The translations under genes and the position numbers were made by a program. A model generated the notes under the pieces. The model did no database searches and had not been told where the DNA came from. It was given only the letters and a program-made list of their open reading frames with translations. This document shows positions 63,571-64,000 of a DNA stretch of 64,000 nucleotides, piece by piece. The stretch's first letter is position 1, and every line of letters begins with the position of its first letter. This DNA is from Microbacterium sp. Bi121. GTDB taxonomy: Bacteria; Actinomycetota; Actinomycetes; Actinomycetales; Microbacteriaceae. The stretch lies in contig NZ_CAKKLJ010000009.1 of the NCBI RefSeq assembly GCF_918698005.1, positions 1 through 64,000 on the forward strand, given 5' to 3'.

Positions 63571-64000
63571 TCACGCGAGCGGATGCAACGTCGCCGCCGC
63601 CGCGACGGCGCGCGGATCTCCGACGGAGGTGAGCCAGTTGGCCAGCAGGCGGTAGCCGTGCTGCGTGAGCACGCTCTCTGGATGGAACTGCACGCCGACG
63701 ATCGGCAGGTCGCGGTGCGCGATGGCCATGACCGTCCCCGATGCCGTGCGCGCCGTGACCGTGAGCTCGGCGGAAAGCTCCCCCTCCGCGAGCGCCAGCG
63801 AGTGATACCGACCGACGTCGAACGGCGAGGGGATGCCGTCGAACAGGGCTGACCCGTCGTGCTCGACGGTCGAGACCATTCCGTGCATGAGCTCCGGAGC
63901 GTGGGAGACCTCGGTGCCGAATGCCGCCCCGATCGCCTGATGGCCGAGACACACGCCGAGCAGCGGCATCCCCAGCCCGGCGCACAGCTCGACGACGTCG
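63571..64000 (-). CDS. trpG: Glutamine amidotransferase, TrpG/PabA type (5' partial)
   Basis: This is the C-terminal ~143 residues of a class I GATase. The nucleophile Cys lies in GVCLGHQAIG and the His/Glu of the triad in HPESVLT. The frame continues past the window edge (DVVELCAGLGMPLL...). Position beside pknB in opposite orientation is typical of actinobacterial trpG/pabA. Whether it serves anthranilate or aminodeoxychorismate synthase cannot be decided here. Confidence 0.9.
   Translation of the reverse strand, partial: DVVELCAGLGMPLLGVCLGHQAIGAAFGTEVSHAPELMHGMVSTVEHDGSALFDGIPSPFDVGRYHSLALAEGELSAELTVTARTASGTVMAIAHRDLPIVGVQFHPESVLTQHGYRLLANWLTSVGDPRAVAAAATLHPLA

Overview
The window is a high-GC actinobacterial chromosome segment, most likely from Microbacterium or a close relative in Microbacteriaceae. 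This rests on four things. Ala/Asp/Arg-rich genes carry an over-represented GGATGCC/GGCATCC word. A C50-carotenoid operon of decaprenoxanthin/sarcinaxanthin type is present. The FhaA-FhaB-PstP-RodA-PbpA-PknA-PknB cluster faces a TrpG/PabA gene, as is usual beside the actinobacterial replication origin. Many genes appear to start without a leader. The genus is inferred, not proven. No rRNA, CRISPR array, prophage or classical insertion sequence was seen.

Layout. 1-6.3 kb: a MoxR/DUF58/VWA operon, 5' end cut by the window. 6.3-7.0 kb: a ZIP metal transporter. 7.0-15.3 kb (minus): one tightly overlapping chain idi-crtE-crtB-crtI-crtYe-crtYf-crtEb-SDR/DUF2867-ferrochelatase, with a divergent CrtR-like MarR regulator. 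16-17.5 kb: argG. 17.6-20.7 kb: a TetR regulator, a degenerate ABC ATPase and a YhgE/Pip membrane protein, behind a 26-bp dyad. 20.8-23.5 kb: a penicillin-acylase-type Ntn hydrolase ending in a four-copy 24-bp hairpin repeat. 23.6-27.7 kb: an FCD-type GntR regulator divergent from an EhuBCDA-like (ectoine-type) ABC importer, followed by an alpha/beta hydrolase. 28.6-29.7 kb: a DUF559 endonuclease-like gene flanked by inverted palindromic repeats. 29.8-36.1 kb (minus): the Mrp Na+/H+ antiporter operon mrpACDEFG, with the B function in MrpA. 36.2-38.5 kb: a divergent LacI/MFS pair sharing a perfect palindrome. 38.6-42.9 kb (minus): an uncharacterised module (TPR/coiled-coil membrane protein, DUF2510 protein, DUF349-like protein) plus an HTH-membrane fusion. 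43-44.4 kb: nucS and a HAD hydrolase. 44.5-47 kb (minus): a cold-shock protein and an MMPL exporter. 47.2-49 kb: CsbD, a YbdK-like ligase and a small multidrug export family protein. 49.1-53.1 kb: a two-component system, an AraC/GyrI regulator and an ECF sigma factor with its membrane partner. 53.2 kb: tRNA-Leu(CAG). 53.4-62.3 kb: the FHA/Ser-Thr kinase/cell-wall operon. 62.3-63.5 kb: a second DUF559 gene flanked by its own inverted palindromic repeats, inserted between pknB and trpG. 63.6 kb to the end: trpG/pabA, 5' end cut.

Working together. The kinase/FHA/PstP/RodA/PbpA operon couples phosphorylation signalling to elongation-type peptidoglycan synthesis. The crt operon turns isoprenoid precursors into a membrane C50 carotenoid. 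Mrp and the Ehu-like importer both point to salt/osmotic homeostasis. The most novel signal is the pair of ~1.1-1.2 kb units in which a single DUF559/AbiEi-like gene is bracketed by inverted hairpin repeats. One of them splits a junction that is usually conserved. Ten genes also show a TAnnnT -10 box 6-7 nt before the start codon and no Shine-Dalgarno, which points to widespread leaderless transcription.
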